DNA from: Nitrospirillum pindoramense
GTDB lineage: Bacteria > Pseudomonadota > Alphaproteobacteria > Azospirillales > Azospirillaceae
Direction of reading: 5' to 3'
DNA length: 52,785 nt
Assembly: GCF_007827955.1 (NCBI RefSeq)
Contig: NZ_VITR01000025.1
Location: forward strand, 1 to 52,785
Below the pieces are notes generated by a model. The model saw nothing but the letters and a program-made list of their open reading frames with translations. It made no database searches and was not told the origin of the DNA. Positions 16,099-24,569 of this stretch are shown here, piece by piece (position 1 is the stretch's first letter; each line of letters opens with the position of its first letter). The position numbers and the translations under genes are program-made.

Positions 16099-17471
16099 CG
16101 CGCTCATCGCTGGTGCCCTCTGCCCTGGCCTCTTCCTCCCTGACCCGGCGCCTTTTCCTGCTGGCGGTCCTCTGGATCGCCCCGGCGCTCATCATCACCG
16201 GCATCATCCTGACCGACCTGTTCCGCACCCATGCCGAGGCGGAGTTGAGCCGGCGCATGGCCCAGCACCTGGATGAGCTGGCGGCGGTGCTGGAGGTGAC
16301 ACCGGACAGCGGTGTGGCCCTGGCCCGGGACCTGAGCGATCCCCGGTTTCGCCGCCCGCTGTCGGGGCTGTATTGGCGGGTGGATGGCCCTGGTAACAGG
16401 GTCTTACGCTCGCGGTCGCTCTGGGACCAGGCGCTGGACCTGCCGGCGGACACCCCCAAGGATGGCGAGGTTCATCGCCACACGCTGACAGGGCCGAACC
16501 GCACCCCGCTGGTGGCATGGGAGCGCAGCCTGCACCTGCCGGGCGCGGCGGCGCCGGTACGCGCCGCCGTAATCGCGGACGCCAGCGACGTCCAGGCCGC
16601 GACAGCCGGCTTTTCCCGCGCGTTGGGCCTGTCCCTCGCGGTGCTGGCCGCCGGTCTGCTGGCGGCGGTCGCCGTGCAGGTGCGTCTGGGGCTGGGCCCC
16701 CTGCGGCGGATGCGGGAGGCCCTGGCCGATCTGCGCATCGGGCGGTCCAATCGCCTGGAGGGAACCTTCCCCAGCGAAGTCCAGCCCGTCGTGGACGATC
16801 TCAACCTCCTGATGGAGGAGAACCGCGCCATGGTGGAACGGGCGCGGGCGCAGGCGGCCGACTTGGCGCATGCGCTGAAGACCCCGCTGGCGGTCATCGC
16901 CAACGCCGCCGCCGCGCCCGGCGGCATGGACCCGGCGGTGGTGGCGGCCGAAGCGGACCGCATGCGTCATCAGATCGAACGCCACCTGGCCCGCGCACGG
17001 GCCGCGCCGACGCTGCTTCATTCCCTAGGCGGAACGGTTGTCCTTCCGGTGTTACGGCAGATCGCCCGTACCGTGGCGCGCCTGCATACCGAGCGCGGCG
17101 TCGAAATCCAGGTCGATGGCGATGCGCAGGCCCGGGTTCGGGCCGACCCAGTGGACCTGCAGGAAATGGCCGGCAACCTGATCGACAACGCCGCCAAATG
17201 GTGCGCGGTGGCGGTGCGGGTGACGGCGGTCCTGGCCGAGGGCGCGGTGGTTATCACCGTCCAGGATGATGGTCCCGGCATCCCGGCCGACAGGCGGTCC
17301 GACGTCCTGGCCCGGGGGGCCCGTCTGGACGAGGCGGTGCCGGGTACCGGGCTGGGCCTGACGATAACCGAGGAGTTGGCGCGCCTTCACGGCGGAAGCC
17401 TCAGCCTGGACACGTCCCCAACCGGCGGGCTCAGCGTTTCGCTCCACCTGCCGCAGGCAACAGCCCGCTAA
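16095..17471 (+). CDS. PhoQ-like sensor histidine kinase
   Basis: A 458-residue kinase. TM1 is about residues 20-42 and TM2 about 175-198, enclosing a sensor of about 130 residues (PhoQ-like topology), then a HAMP-like linker (LGPLRRMREALADLR). The H-box is DLAHALKTPLAVI with His259. The HATPase domain has NLIDNAAKW, QDDGPGIP and GTGLGLTI. The histidine is preceded by Ala-His-Ala-Leu-Lys, typical of the PhoQ/FeuQ group. It overlaps the regulator gene by four bases and ends the operon. Confidence 0.9.
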   Translation: MTRSSLVPSALASSSLTRRLFLLAVLWIAPALIITGIILTDLFRTHAEAELSRRMAQHLDELAAVLEVTPDSGVALARDLSDPRFRRPLSGLYWRVDGPGNRVLRSRSLWDQALDLPADTPKDGEVHRHTLTGPNRTPLVAWERSLHLPGAAAPVRAAVIADASDVQAATAGFSRALGLSLAVLAAGLLAAVAVQVRLGLGPLRRMREALADLRIGRSNRLEGTFPSEVQPVVDDLNLLMEENRAMVERARAQAADLAHALKTPLAVIANAAAAPGGMDPAVVAAEADRMRHQIERHLARARAAPTLLHSLGGTVVLPVLRQIARTVARLHTERGVEIQVDGDAQARVRADPVDLQEMAGNLIDNAAKWCAVAVRVTAVLAEGAVVITVQDDGPGIPADRRSDVLARGARLDEAVPGTGLGLTITEELARLHGGSLSLDTSPTGGLSVSLHLPQATAR

Positions 17472-17512
17472 TTCCCTTGGCGAATGATGTCGTTTTATCG
17501 GCGCGTGTTGGC

Positions 17513-17541
17513 TTGCGATTAATATGCTTTATCGTTAAAGT
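17513..17541 (+). promoter_or_regulatory. candidate promoter of the lacI-GH operon
   Basis: TTGCGA (17513-17518) and TAAAGT (17536-17541) are spaced by 17 bases in an AT-rich patch, and the downstream box overlaps the palindromic GTTAA repeats. This is a plausible sigma-70 promoter about 75 bases upstream of the regulator start. Confidence 0.4.
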
Positions 17542-17551
17542 TAACGTTAAC
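17534..17551. promoter_or_regulatory. palindromic operator-like GTTAA repeats
   Basis: Three GTTAA hexamers with exact six-base period (GTTAAA GTTAAC GTTAAC). The last two make a perfect 12-base palindrome GTTAACGTTAAC (17540-17551) with the central CG expected of LacI-family operators. It overlaps the candidate -10 box, so binding would block transcription. Autoregulation by the adjacent LacI protein is inferred. Confidence 0.6.
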
Positions 17552-17615
17552 TAAGAGGCGACGACCGTTGCGTGCGGCCGCGTGAAACAACGAACGCGCA
17601 GGGGCTGAGGGAAGC

Positions 17616-18689
17616 ATGGCCGCCCGGATGAAGGATATCGCGGTGGATTTGGGGCTGTCGGTGGTCACCGTCTCCAAGGCCCTGCGCGATCACCCCGACA
17701 TTGGCGAGGCCACGCGCCGCCGGGTTCTGGAACGGGCAACGGAGTTGGGCTACCAGCCCAACCTGACGGCCCGGTCGCTGGTCACCGGGCAGAGTTGGAC
17801 CATCGGCCTGATCGTCCCCGACCTGCTCCATCCCTTCTTCGCGGGCATCGCCAAGGCCATCTCCGGCGACATACGGCCCCATGGATATGGCCTGCTGATC
17901 TCCTCCTCCGATGAGGATGCGGAGGTGGAGCGGCAGCAGATCCGGCATCTGCTGGCGCGCCAGGTGGATGTGATCGTGCTGGCCTCCACCCAGGCGACGG
18001 CGGATGGTCTGCGCGATATGGCGGAGCAGCGGACACCCCACATCTTGCTGGACAGGCGTTTCGCGGACGCCGACGCGCATTTTGTCGGCAACGATGATGA
18101 GGCGGTGGGCGCGCTGGCCACCCGCCACCTGATCGCGCAAGGCTGCCGCCGCATCGCGCATCTGCGCGGGCCGGCGGTGAGCACGGCGGCGGGGCGGCTG
18201 GCCGGGTATCGCCAGGCGCTGGCCGAGCACGGACTGCCCCCGGCACCGGGCCATGTGGCGGACCTGGGCCCGTCGGGCGATCACCGGGGTGAAGAGGCGG
18301 GCTACGCCGCCGCGCGGCGGCTGTTGGCGATGTCCCCCCGGCCGGACGGCCTGTTCTGCTACAACGACCCCTCCGCCCTGGGCGCCATGCGCGCGGTGCT
18401 GGAGATGGGGCTGAGCATCCCCGGCGACATCGCCATCATCGGCTGTGGCAACCTTTCCTATGCCGACTTCCTACGCATCCCCCTGTCATCCATCGACCAG
18501 GGCGCCAAGGCCATTGGCCAGCGCGTGGCCGATCTGGCCGTCAGCCTGGCCGGCACTCGGAATCTCGTGGGCCGGAATCTAGTGGGCGGGAACCTGCCAG
18601 ACCGGAACCTGCCGGCCCCCTGCCACGTCGATTTCATTCCGCCGCGCCTGGTGGCGCGCGCCTCAACCCTTCGCTTCAACGAGGAATAG
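17616..18689 (+). CDS. LacI-family transcriptional regulator
   Basis: A 357-residue repressor. The N-terminal helix-turn-helix is MKDIAVDLGLSVVTVSKALR with the hinge-helix region YQPNLTARSLVTGQ. The periplasmic-binding-protein-like effector domain starts TIGLIVPDLLHPFF and continues to about residue 310. An oddity lies near the C-terminus (residues 314-333): four tandem five-residue units, TRNLV GRNLV GGNLP DRNLP. It precedes a GH29 fucosidase (7 bases later) and a GH42 galactosidase, so the effector is probably a fucosylated or galactosylated sugar. Confidence 0.9.
   Translation: MAARMKDIAVDLGLSVVTVSKALRDHPDIGEATRRRVLERATELGYQPNLTARSLVTGQSWTIGLIVPDLLHPFFAGIAKAISGDIRPHGYGLLISSSDEDAEVERQQIRHLLARQVDVIVLASTQATADGLRDMAEQRTPHILLDRRFADADAHFVGNDDEAVGALATRHLIAQGCRRIAHLRGPAVSTAAGRLAGYRQALAEHGLPPAPGHVADLGPSGDHRGEEAGYAAARRLLAMSPRPDGLFCYNDPSALGAMRAVLEMGLSIPGDIAIIGCGNLSYADFLRIPLSSIDQGAKAIGQRVADLAVSLAGTRNLVGRNLVGGNLPDRNLPAPCHVDFIPPRLVARASTLRFNEE
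18555..18614 (+). repeat. four 15-base tandem repeats inside the lacI-type gene
   Basis: Four in-frame 15-base units encode TRNLV, GRNLV, GGNLP and DRNLP. They share the core (C/G)GGAA(T/C)CT and look like a recent slipped-strand duplication in the C-terminal part of the regulator. The period is a multiple of three, so the frame survives changes of copy number. Confidence 0.75.
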
Positions 18690-18695
18690 CAGTCC

Positions 18696-20324
18696 ATGGT
18701 CAGCCTGACGCGCCGCGATCTTGTCCGTTACGGCGGGGCGGTTTCCGCCCTTTCCCTCTCTGCCGGTTCCTTGCCCGCCGGAGCCGCCACCACGCCGGGA
18801 AGCGCCGCCGGCCCGTTCCAGCCGACCTGGGAATCCCTAGCCGCCGGTTACCAGGCGCCCACCTGGTTCCGTGACGCCAAATTCGGGATCTGGGCCCATT
18901 GGGGACCGCAGTGCGCCCCGGAATATGGCGACTGGTATGCCCGCCGAATGTACACCCAGGGGGAATCGGTCTATCAGCACCACGTTGAGACCTACGGCCA
19001 CCCCACGCAATTCGGCTTCATGGAATTGATCAACCGCTGGAAGGCGGAGCGATGGGACCCGGAGGAACTGACCAAGCTCTACAAGGCGGCGGGCGCCAAA
19101 TACCTGGTGTCCATGGCCTGCCATCATGACAACTTCGACAATTTCGACTCCCGTCACCATGCTTGGAACGCCACGCGGGTGGGACCGGGCAAGGATATCG
19201 TGGGGGGCTGGGCGGCCGCCGCGCGCAAGCATGGCCTGCGCTTCGGTGTCAGCAACCACGCGAGCCATGCCTGGCATTGGTATCAGACGGCCTATGGCTA
19301 TGACGCCACCGGCCCCCACGCGGGTCAGCGCTACGACGCCTTCCGCCTGACCAAGGCCGATGGGGCTGGAAAGTGGTGGCAGGGGCTGGATCCCCAGGAT
19401 CTGTACACCGGGCGCAACATGGTGATCCCCGACGGCATCACCGACCTGGCCGCCATGAACGCCTGGCATGAGGCGCACGACCGCATTTGGAACGAGTCCG
19501 TACCGCCCAACAACCGCGCCTTCGCCGAAACCTGGCTGAAGCGGTGCCAGGACCTGATGGACCGCTATCAGCCGGACCTGGTCTATTTCGACGACACCGG
19601 CCTGCCCCTGGGCGATTATGGCCTGCGGGCCACCGCCCATTATTACAATCAGAGCGTGGCCCGGAAGGGCGCCGTCGACGTGGTCGTGAATTGCAAGGAA
19701 CTGACCGACCTGCAACGCCGCGCCGTGGTCGCGGACATCGAGCGGGGATTTGCCGACCACATCGTCGCCGAACCCTGGCAGACCGACACCTGCCTGGGCG
19801 ACTGGCACTACAGCCGCCCCCTCTATGAACGCAAGGGCTACCTCACCGCCCTGCAGGTGGTGCAGCGCCTGGTGGACGTGGTCAGCAAGAACGGCTGTCT
19901 GCTGCTGAACGTCCCGGTGCGCAGCGACGGCACCATTGACGAGCTGGAGCGCGGCATCCTGCAAGAACTGGTCGGCTGGATGGCCGCGAACAGTGAGGGG
20001 ATTTTCGACTCCCGCCCCTGGAACACCTATGGCGAGGGGCCGACGGAGGTGGCCGCCGGCCAGTTCAACGAGGCGAAGCTGCGTCCCTTCACGGCGGAAG
20101 ACATCCGCTTCACGGTGAAGGGCGACACCCTTTACGCCTACGCCCAGGAATGGCCAGCCGGGAAAAGCCTGACCATCCGGACCTTGACGCCGGCCACCCG
20201 CCCCGTCCAGCGGGTCGACCTGCTGGGCGGCGGCCCCTTGGAGTTCAAGCAGGCCAATGACGGCGTCACCGTCACCCTGCCGGACCGGCGCCCCACCTTC
20301 ACCCCCGCGTTCCGCATTCGATAA
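18696..20324 (+). CDS. exported GH29 alpha-L-fucosidase
   Basis: A 542-residue glycoside hydrolase with a Tat signal (TRRDLVRYGG, then a hydrophobic stretch ending AGAAT). The catalytic (beta/alpha)8 domain opens with WFRDAKFGIWAHWGPQ and MACHHDNFDNF, and the nucleophile region is DLVYFDDTG (Asp299/Asp300). The family motif LLLNVPVRSDG follows, then a C-terminal beta domain from about residue 440. Retaining GH29 enzymes release terminal alpha-L-fucose. It starts 6 bases after the LacI gene and is followed by the GH42 gene, fitting stepwise removal of Fuc then Gal from a side chain such as that of xyloglucan; that substrate is inference. Confidence 0.9.
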   Translation: MVSLTRRDLVRYGGAVSALSLSAGSLPAGAATTPGSAAGPFQPTWESLAAGYQAPTWFRDAKFGIWAHWGPQCAPEYGDWYARRMYTQGESVYQHHVETYGHPTQFGFMELINRWKAERWDPEELTKLYKAAGAKYLVSMACHHDNFDNFDSRHHAWNATRVGPGKDIVGGWAAAARKHGLRFGVSNHASHAWHWYQTAYGYDATGPHAGQRYDAFRLTKADGAGKWWQGLDPQDLYTGRNMVIPDGITDLAAMNAWHEAHDRIWNESVPPNNRAFAETWLKRCQDLMDRYQPDLVYFDDTGLPLGDYGLRATAHYYNQSVARKGAVDVVVNCKELTDLQRRAVVADIERGFADHIVAEPWQTDTCLGDWHYSRPLYERKGYLTALQVVQRLVDVVSKNGCLLLNVPVRSDGTIDELERGILQELVGWMAANSEGIFDSRPWNTYGEGPTEVAAGQFNEAKLRPFTAEDIRFTVKGDTLYAYAQEWPAGKSLTIRTLTPATRPVQRVDLLGGGPLEFKQANDGVTVTLPDRRPTFTPAFRIR

Positions 20325-20371
20325 GCGCCAACCGGGCGCAAGGGCGTCACAACAGATCATGTGAGACGGAT

Positions 20372-22441
20372 ATGATATCGCGTTTTCCAGGGCGCCCGGC
20401 GCTGCGCGCCCTGCTGGCCACCGTGCTGTGCACCGTGTCGATGGGCATGGCCGACGCGCGCGCGGCCACGACCCCGGCCGGTTGGCCGGGCCCCGGCCAA
20501 TTGTTCGTCGGCACCTGCTATCAACCGATCGACCGCACCCCGGCGCAGATCGACCAGGACATCGCCATCATGAAGCACGCAGGCTTCACCGTGGTGCGCA
20601 TGGGCGACCTGTCGTGGGATTCGTTCGAGCCCGCGCAGGGGAAATTCACCTTCGACTGGTTCGACGCCATCCTGGGCAAGATGCAGGCGGCCGGCATCCG
20701 GGTGATCCTGGATATTCCGGGCACCCCCGCCCCCATCTGGCTGCACCGCGCCTACCCCGGCGTCGACATCGTCAACCAGGCGGGGGCGCGGTTGCCGCCG
20801 GCGGAACGCTACATGGACAACATCAGCGATCCGGACTACGTGCGCGAGGCCGGTCTTCTGGCGGAGGCGCTGAGCAAACGCTACGCCCACCATCCGGCCA
20901 TCATCGCCATTGGATACGACAATGAGATCGGCAACGGCTTCATGTCCTATTCCGAGGCCGACCGGCAGCGCTTCATCACCTGGCTGCGGCGGAAGTACGG
21001 CACCATCGACGCCCTGAACAAGGCCTGGGCGACGCAGCGCTGGTCACGCCGCCTCAATGATTTCCAGGATGTCGACCTGCCCCTGGCCGACGGTCCCGGC
21101 CCGGCGGAACGATACCTGGACCTGCACCGCTATTGGTCCGACGTCGCCATCGACCGGCTGCGGGAATTGGACACCATCCGCCGGCGCGCCATGCCGGACC
21201 TGCCCAGCATCTCCAACCTCTGGGACAACGCCCCCCGGCGCGGCTTCGACTATCTCTCCACCTACAAATCCTATGTCTCCTATGGTGCGGAGGGGTTCTA
21301 TCCGGCTGACCCCATAAGCGGGGCCTTCGGGGCCCTGATGACCAAGGGCGACCTGCCCACTCCCATCTGGTTCAATGAGTTCACCGCCGGCGGCGGCGGC
21401 GATTACGGCACGCCGGGCCGCAGCCGGATGTACGCCTATCTCGGGCTGCTGCTGGGGGCCCAAGGCATCCTGGCCTGGACGTTCAACAGCCACCTGGGCG
21501 GCGAGGAACAGGCGTTGTTCGGCCTGGTCGACCATGACGGCACGGCTTCGTGGAAGGTGGACGAATTCGGCCGCATCGCCACGGAATTCAAGGAACTCGC
21601 CCACTACGGCTTTCCCCGCTACACCCATCCCGAGGTGGCCGTCGCCTATTCCTTCGAGTCCGCCATCGCCTCCCACCCCAACGGGCCGTCCAGCACCACG
21701 TGGCAGTATTTCCAGGGGGCCTATGGCGACATGGTGCAGGGAGCGTTCGAGCCGCTGTTCCGGGCCAACATCGACACCGCCATCATCAACATCGGGCACG
21801 ACACGCTGGCGCCCTACAAGCTGGTGCTCATCCCCGCCGATTATGTGATGGATGCCGCCAGCGCCAAGGCCGTGCGGGAGTATGTCCAGAACGGCGGCAC
21901 CGTGCTGATGACCGGCTATTCGGCCAAGGTGGACGAACACGCGCAATGGTTCGACACACCCTTGCCGGGCAGGCTATCCGACGTGTTCGGGCTGAAGACC
22001 AACGCCTTCTACCGATCTGAGGCGCCCTTGGCCTACGGCCTGGGCTCGTCATCGACGACGACCACCACCCACTATTACGAAGTGCTGGTGCCGACGACGG
22101 CGGCGGTGCTGGCGACCTTCGACAATACGCCGGACCATACCCCCGCGATCACTGTCAACAAGTTCGGCAAGGGCACGGCCCTGTACCTGGCGACGGAGCC
22201 GGCCCCCTCCGCCATCGCGCCGATCCTGCGCCGCGCCTATGACCTGGCCGGGGTGCGGCCAGGGCCGCAAACACCGGAGGGCGTCTACGCCCGCGTCGTG
22301 GACGGGCGAACCTTGTATGTCAACACCACCCCGGAAACGCAGCGCATCCCCATCCAGGGCGCCAAGACCGGTCTGGTCAGCCACCGGCGCTATGAAAGCA
22401 TGCTAGTCCTTGGGCCGCAGGAGGCGGAGCTTTTGCCCTGA
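20372..22441 (+). CDS. exported GH42-type beta-galactosidase
   Basis: A 689-residue enzyme with a signal peptide (LLATVLCTVSMGMADARA). The TIM-barrel domain (about residues 45-400) has the acid/base Glu185 in GYDNEIGN and the nucleophile Glu336 in WFNEFTAGG, the expected GH42 positions. The middle domain has the trimerisation-like pattern (LVLIPADYVMDAASAKAVREYV, NGGTVLMTGYSAKVDE), and a C-terminal beta domain follows. Most GH42 enzymes are cytoplasmic, so the signal peptide is unusual. It lies 47 bases after the fucosidase and ends 23 bases before a convergent GntR gene. Confidence 0.9.
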   Translation: MISRFPGRPALRALLATVLCTVSMGMADARAATTPAGWPGPGQLFVGTCYQPIDRTPAQIDQDIAIMKHAGFTVVRMGDLSWDSFEPAQGKFTFDWFDAILGKMQAAGIRVILDIPGTPAPIWLHRAYPGVDIVNQAGARLPPAERYMDNISDPDYVREAGLLAEALSKRYAHHPAIIAIGYDNEIGNGFMSYSEADRQRFITWLRRKYGTIDALNKAWATQRWSRRLNDFQDVDLPLADGPGPAERYLDLHRYWSDVAIDRLRELDTIRRRAMPDLPSISNLWDNAPRRGFDYLSTYKSYVSYGAEGFYPADPISGAFGALMTKGDLPTPIWFNEFTAGGGGDYGTPGRSRMYAYLGLLLGAQGILAWTFNSHLGGEEQALFGLVDHDGTASWKVDEFGRIATEFKELAHYGFPRYTHPEVAVAYSFESAIASHPNGPSSTTWQYFQGAYGDMVQGAFEPLFRANIDTAIINIGHDTLAPYKLVLIPADYVMDAASAKAVREYVQNGGTVLMTGYSAKVDEHAQWFDTPLPGRLSDVFGLKTNAFYRSEAPLAYGLGSSSTTTTTHYYEVLVPTTAAVLATFDNTPDHTPAITVNKFGKGTALYLATEPAPSAIAPILRRAYDLAGVRPGPQTPEGVYARVVDGRTLYVNTTPETQRIPIQGAKTGLVSHRRYESMLVLGPQEAELLP

Positions 22442-22464
22442 CCGGCTTGATGACCAGGGCCCTG

Positions 22465-23178
22465 TCACCGCCCGCCGGTATCGGCGGACGTCTGTCCGAT
22501 ATGCTCCCCAATATACTGTTCCAGCGCCGTGGCGGCGTTCAGCATATGGGCGCGCATACGGCGGGCGGCCGTCTCCCCATCCCCTTCGGCGATGGCGGTC
22601 ATGACGCTGTCATGTTCCTCGCGGGAGTGCGCCATACGGCTGCCCTGGCGTAGCTGGGTGCGACGGAAGGCGTTCAGGCGCGTGCGCACCGCCATGGCCT
22701 GTTCGGCCATGAAGCTGTTGTGGGTCGCACGATAGAGCGTTTCATGGAAATCGCGGTTGAAGGCGTCGTAGGCGTCAACGTCGCCCCGCTCCACCATCTC
22801 GCGCGACTCCCGGTGCAGCCGCATGAGGCGGCTGCGTTCCAGCGGCGTCATGCGGTGCGTGGCCAGGCGCACGCACATGGCCTCGATCTCCGCCATGGCT
22901 TCGAACATGTCCATGATGCGCTCGGGCGTCAGGCGGGTGACGACCACCCCGCGCCGGGGCCGTATCTCGACAAGGCCGCTGACGGCAAGCTGGCGGAGCG
23001 CTTCGCGCACCGGCGTGCGGGAGGCGCCGAACCGGTCCGCCAGATCCTGTTCGTCCAGCTGCATGCCGGCGGGCAGATCCCCTCGGGCGATCTCATCGGT
23101 CAGCGCGTCGCGGATCCGGTCCGAGAGCAGCGTCCGCTCCTCGGGTATGTCCTCCGCCAGATCCACGACCGCGCTCAT
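22465..23178 (-). CDS. GntR-family (FCD) regulator of malonate genes
   Basis: A 237-residue repressor. The N-terminal winged helix (about residues 18-85) includes LADRFGASRTPVREALRQL and GLVEIRPRRGVVV. The FCD ligand domain follows with the metal-binding Asp/His set (DAYDAFNRDFHETLY, HSREEHDSV, and a late RMRAHML). FCD regulators of this type (MdcY, MatR) respond to malonate. It is the third gene of the madL-madM-gntR operon, starting six bases after the madM stop, so it likely controls both divergent malonate operons. Confidence 0.88.
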   Translation of the reverse strand: MSAVVDLAEDIPEERTLLSDRIRDALTDEIARGDLPAGMQLDEQDLADRFGASRTPVREALRQLAVSGLVEIRPRRGVVVTRLTPERIMDMFEAMAEIEAMCVRLATHRMTPLERSRLMRLHRESREMVERGDVDAYDAFNRDFHETLYRATHNSFMAEQAMAVRTRLNAFRRTQLRQGSRMAHSREEHDSVMTAIAEGDGETAARRMRAHMLNAATALEQYIGEHIGQTSADTGGR

Positions 23179-23184
23179 GATGTG

Positions 23185-23949
23185 TCAGCCCCCCACTATC
23201 GCCCGTACGACAAGATAAAGGATGGACGGGGCGACAAGGCAACCCAGACCGGTATGAAAGGTGGCCGTCAGGGCGCCATAGGGCACCAGCCGGCGGTCGG
23301 TAGCGGCCAGTCCGCCGGAAACGCCGCTGACCGTGCCCATCAGGCCGCCGAAGACCATCGCGCTGCGCGGATTGTCCAGGCCGATCAGTTTGGCGACCAC
23401 CGGCGTGCCGATCATGACCAGCACCGCCTTGAAGACGCCGGTGGCGATGGACAGGGCCATGACGGCCGAACTGGCCCCCAGGGCGGCCCCGGTCACCGGG
23501 CCGACGATGTAGGTGACGGCGCCGGCACCGATGGTGGTGATGGACACGGCGTCCGTGTAGCCGAAGGCCACCGCCGCCAGCGAGCCGACGATGAAGGGCA
23601 GGATCGTTCCCAGGGCCAAGGCCAGCGCGCCGATGGCCCCGGCCTTGCGCGCCTGGACGACATCCACCTCGAACGCGGTGGCCACGATGGCGAAGTCGCG
23701 CAGCATGGCCCCGCCCAGGAGGCCGATGCCGGCGAAGACCGGGATGTCCACCACCCCCTTGGTCCCGCCGGTCCACAAACCGGCGGCGAAGGCGGCGGCC
23801 AGCCCGATGACAATGGCGATGGCCGAGCCATGAACCCGGCCGAACAGCAGGTGCTTCGAAATCGCGTTCGACAGCCACATCACCAGACCGACGATGGCGA
23901 ACGCGGTCAACAAGGCGTTGGCGGACAGGGCGTGGGTCAGCATTTCCAT
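23185..23949 (-). CDS. madM: malonate transporter subunit MadM
   Basis: A 254-residue membrane protein with about eight hydrophobic segments. It matches MadM: HALSANALLTAFAIVG, NAISKHLLFGRVHGSAIAI, FAGIGLLGGAMLRDFAIVATAF, and the conserved ending GLMGTVSGVSGGLAATDRRLVPYGAL. MadL and MadM together form a sodium-dependent malonate carrier. The start is ATG 23949; the frame reads further upstream only to the madL stop. It follows madL by 11 bases and is followed by gntR. Confidence 0.92.
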   Translation of the reverse strand: MEMLTHALSANALLTAFAIVGLVMWLSNAISKHLLFGRVHGSAIAIVIGLAAAFAAGLWTGGTKGVVDIPVFAGIGLLGGAMLRDFAIVATAFEVDVVQARKAGAIGALALALGTILPFIVGSLAAVAFGYTDAVSITTIGAGAVTYIVGPVTGAALGASSAVMALSIATGVFKAVLVMIGTPVVAKLIGLDNPRSAMVFGGLMGTVSGVSGGLAATDRRLVPYGALTATFHTGLGCLVAPSILYLVVRAIVGG

Positions 23950-23960
23950 GGCGGCCCCCG

Positions 23961-24398
23961 TCAAACGGCGTGCTTACCGGGGGACGGCGCGTCCCCCTGG
24001 GCCCGGGCCTGAGCCTGGGCCTCGATCTCGTCCATCGTCTCGCCCTTCTTGCCCAGGCGGCTGATCACGGCGACGGTGGCGAAGCACAGCAGGACTGCGG
24101 CGACGCCGGCGATTAACACCAGCGGTCCGCTGCGGGCGGCGACCAGGACGTTCTGCTGGGCGGCCATGGCCACCACGATGGGAATGTAGAGGGCGCCCCA
24201 GAACTCCACCCCGAACTTCAGGCCGGGGGTCATCAGGCCGCGACGGGCCATCCAGAGGCGGGCCGCGATCAGCAGCAACATGGCGATGCCGACACCGCCG
24301 ACATTGGCCTTCACGCCCAGCAGCGACCCCAGCAGGTCGCCCAGGAAAGTTCCCAGCAAGGTGCAAATGGCCAGCAGGGCCACACCGGAAATGGTCAT
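23961..24398 (-). CDS. madL: malonate transporter subunit MadL
   Basis: A 145-residue membrane protein with four hydrophobic helices. It contains the MadL pattern ALLAICTLLGTFLGDLLG, KANVGGVGIAMLLL, and the GLKFGVEFWGALYIPIVVAM segment, ending with an acidic, Gln/Ala-rich cytoplasmic tail. The open frame continues far upstream antisense to mdcA; that extension is a composition artefact, and ATG 24398 matches the family start. It is divergent from mdcA with a 171-base intergenic region. Confidence 0.9.
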   Translation of the reverse strand: MTISGVALLAICTLLGTFLGDLLGSLLGVKANVGGVGIAMLLLIAARLWMARRGLMTPGLKFGVEFWGALYIPIVVAMAAQQNVLVAARSGPLVLIAGVAAVLLCFATVAVISRLGKKGETMDEIEAQAQARAQGDAPSPGKHAV

Positions 24399-24569
24399 GA
24401 ACGCCCTCCCCTTCCGGCCGGTCCACCAAAACGCGAAGTCGCCATCATATCCCTCCCGTGCATGCAGACTCTCCCGGCCTGCAGGATTCAAAATACACCA
24501 TATTGAGTTTCCCGCAATTGTGGATACACTGACCGCGAAAAATCCCACTTGCGCATACGAAGGTCGATC
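24399..24569. promoter_or_regulatory. divergent malonate promoter region
   Basis: Intergenic region between madL (-) and mdcA (+). It is less GC-rich around 24487-24530. It contains ATTGTGGATACAC near 24517-24529, part of a GTG-GATA-CAC half-palindrome similar to ATTGTATACAAT-type operators of FCD regulators, and a TACACCATATTGAG stretch at 24493-24507. These are candidate operators for the GntR protein at 22465. The start-proximal GAAGG serves mdcA. Confidence 0.35.
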
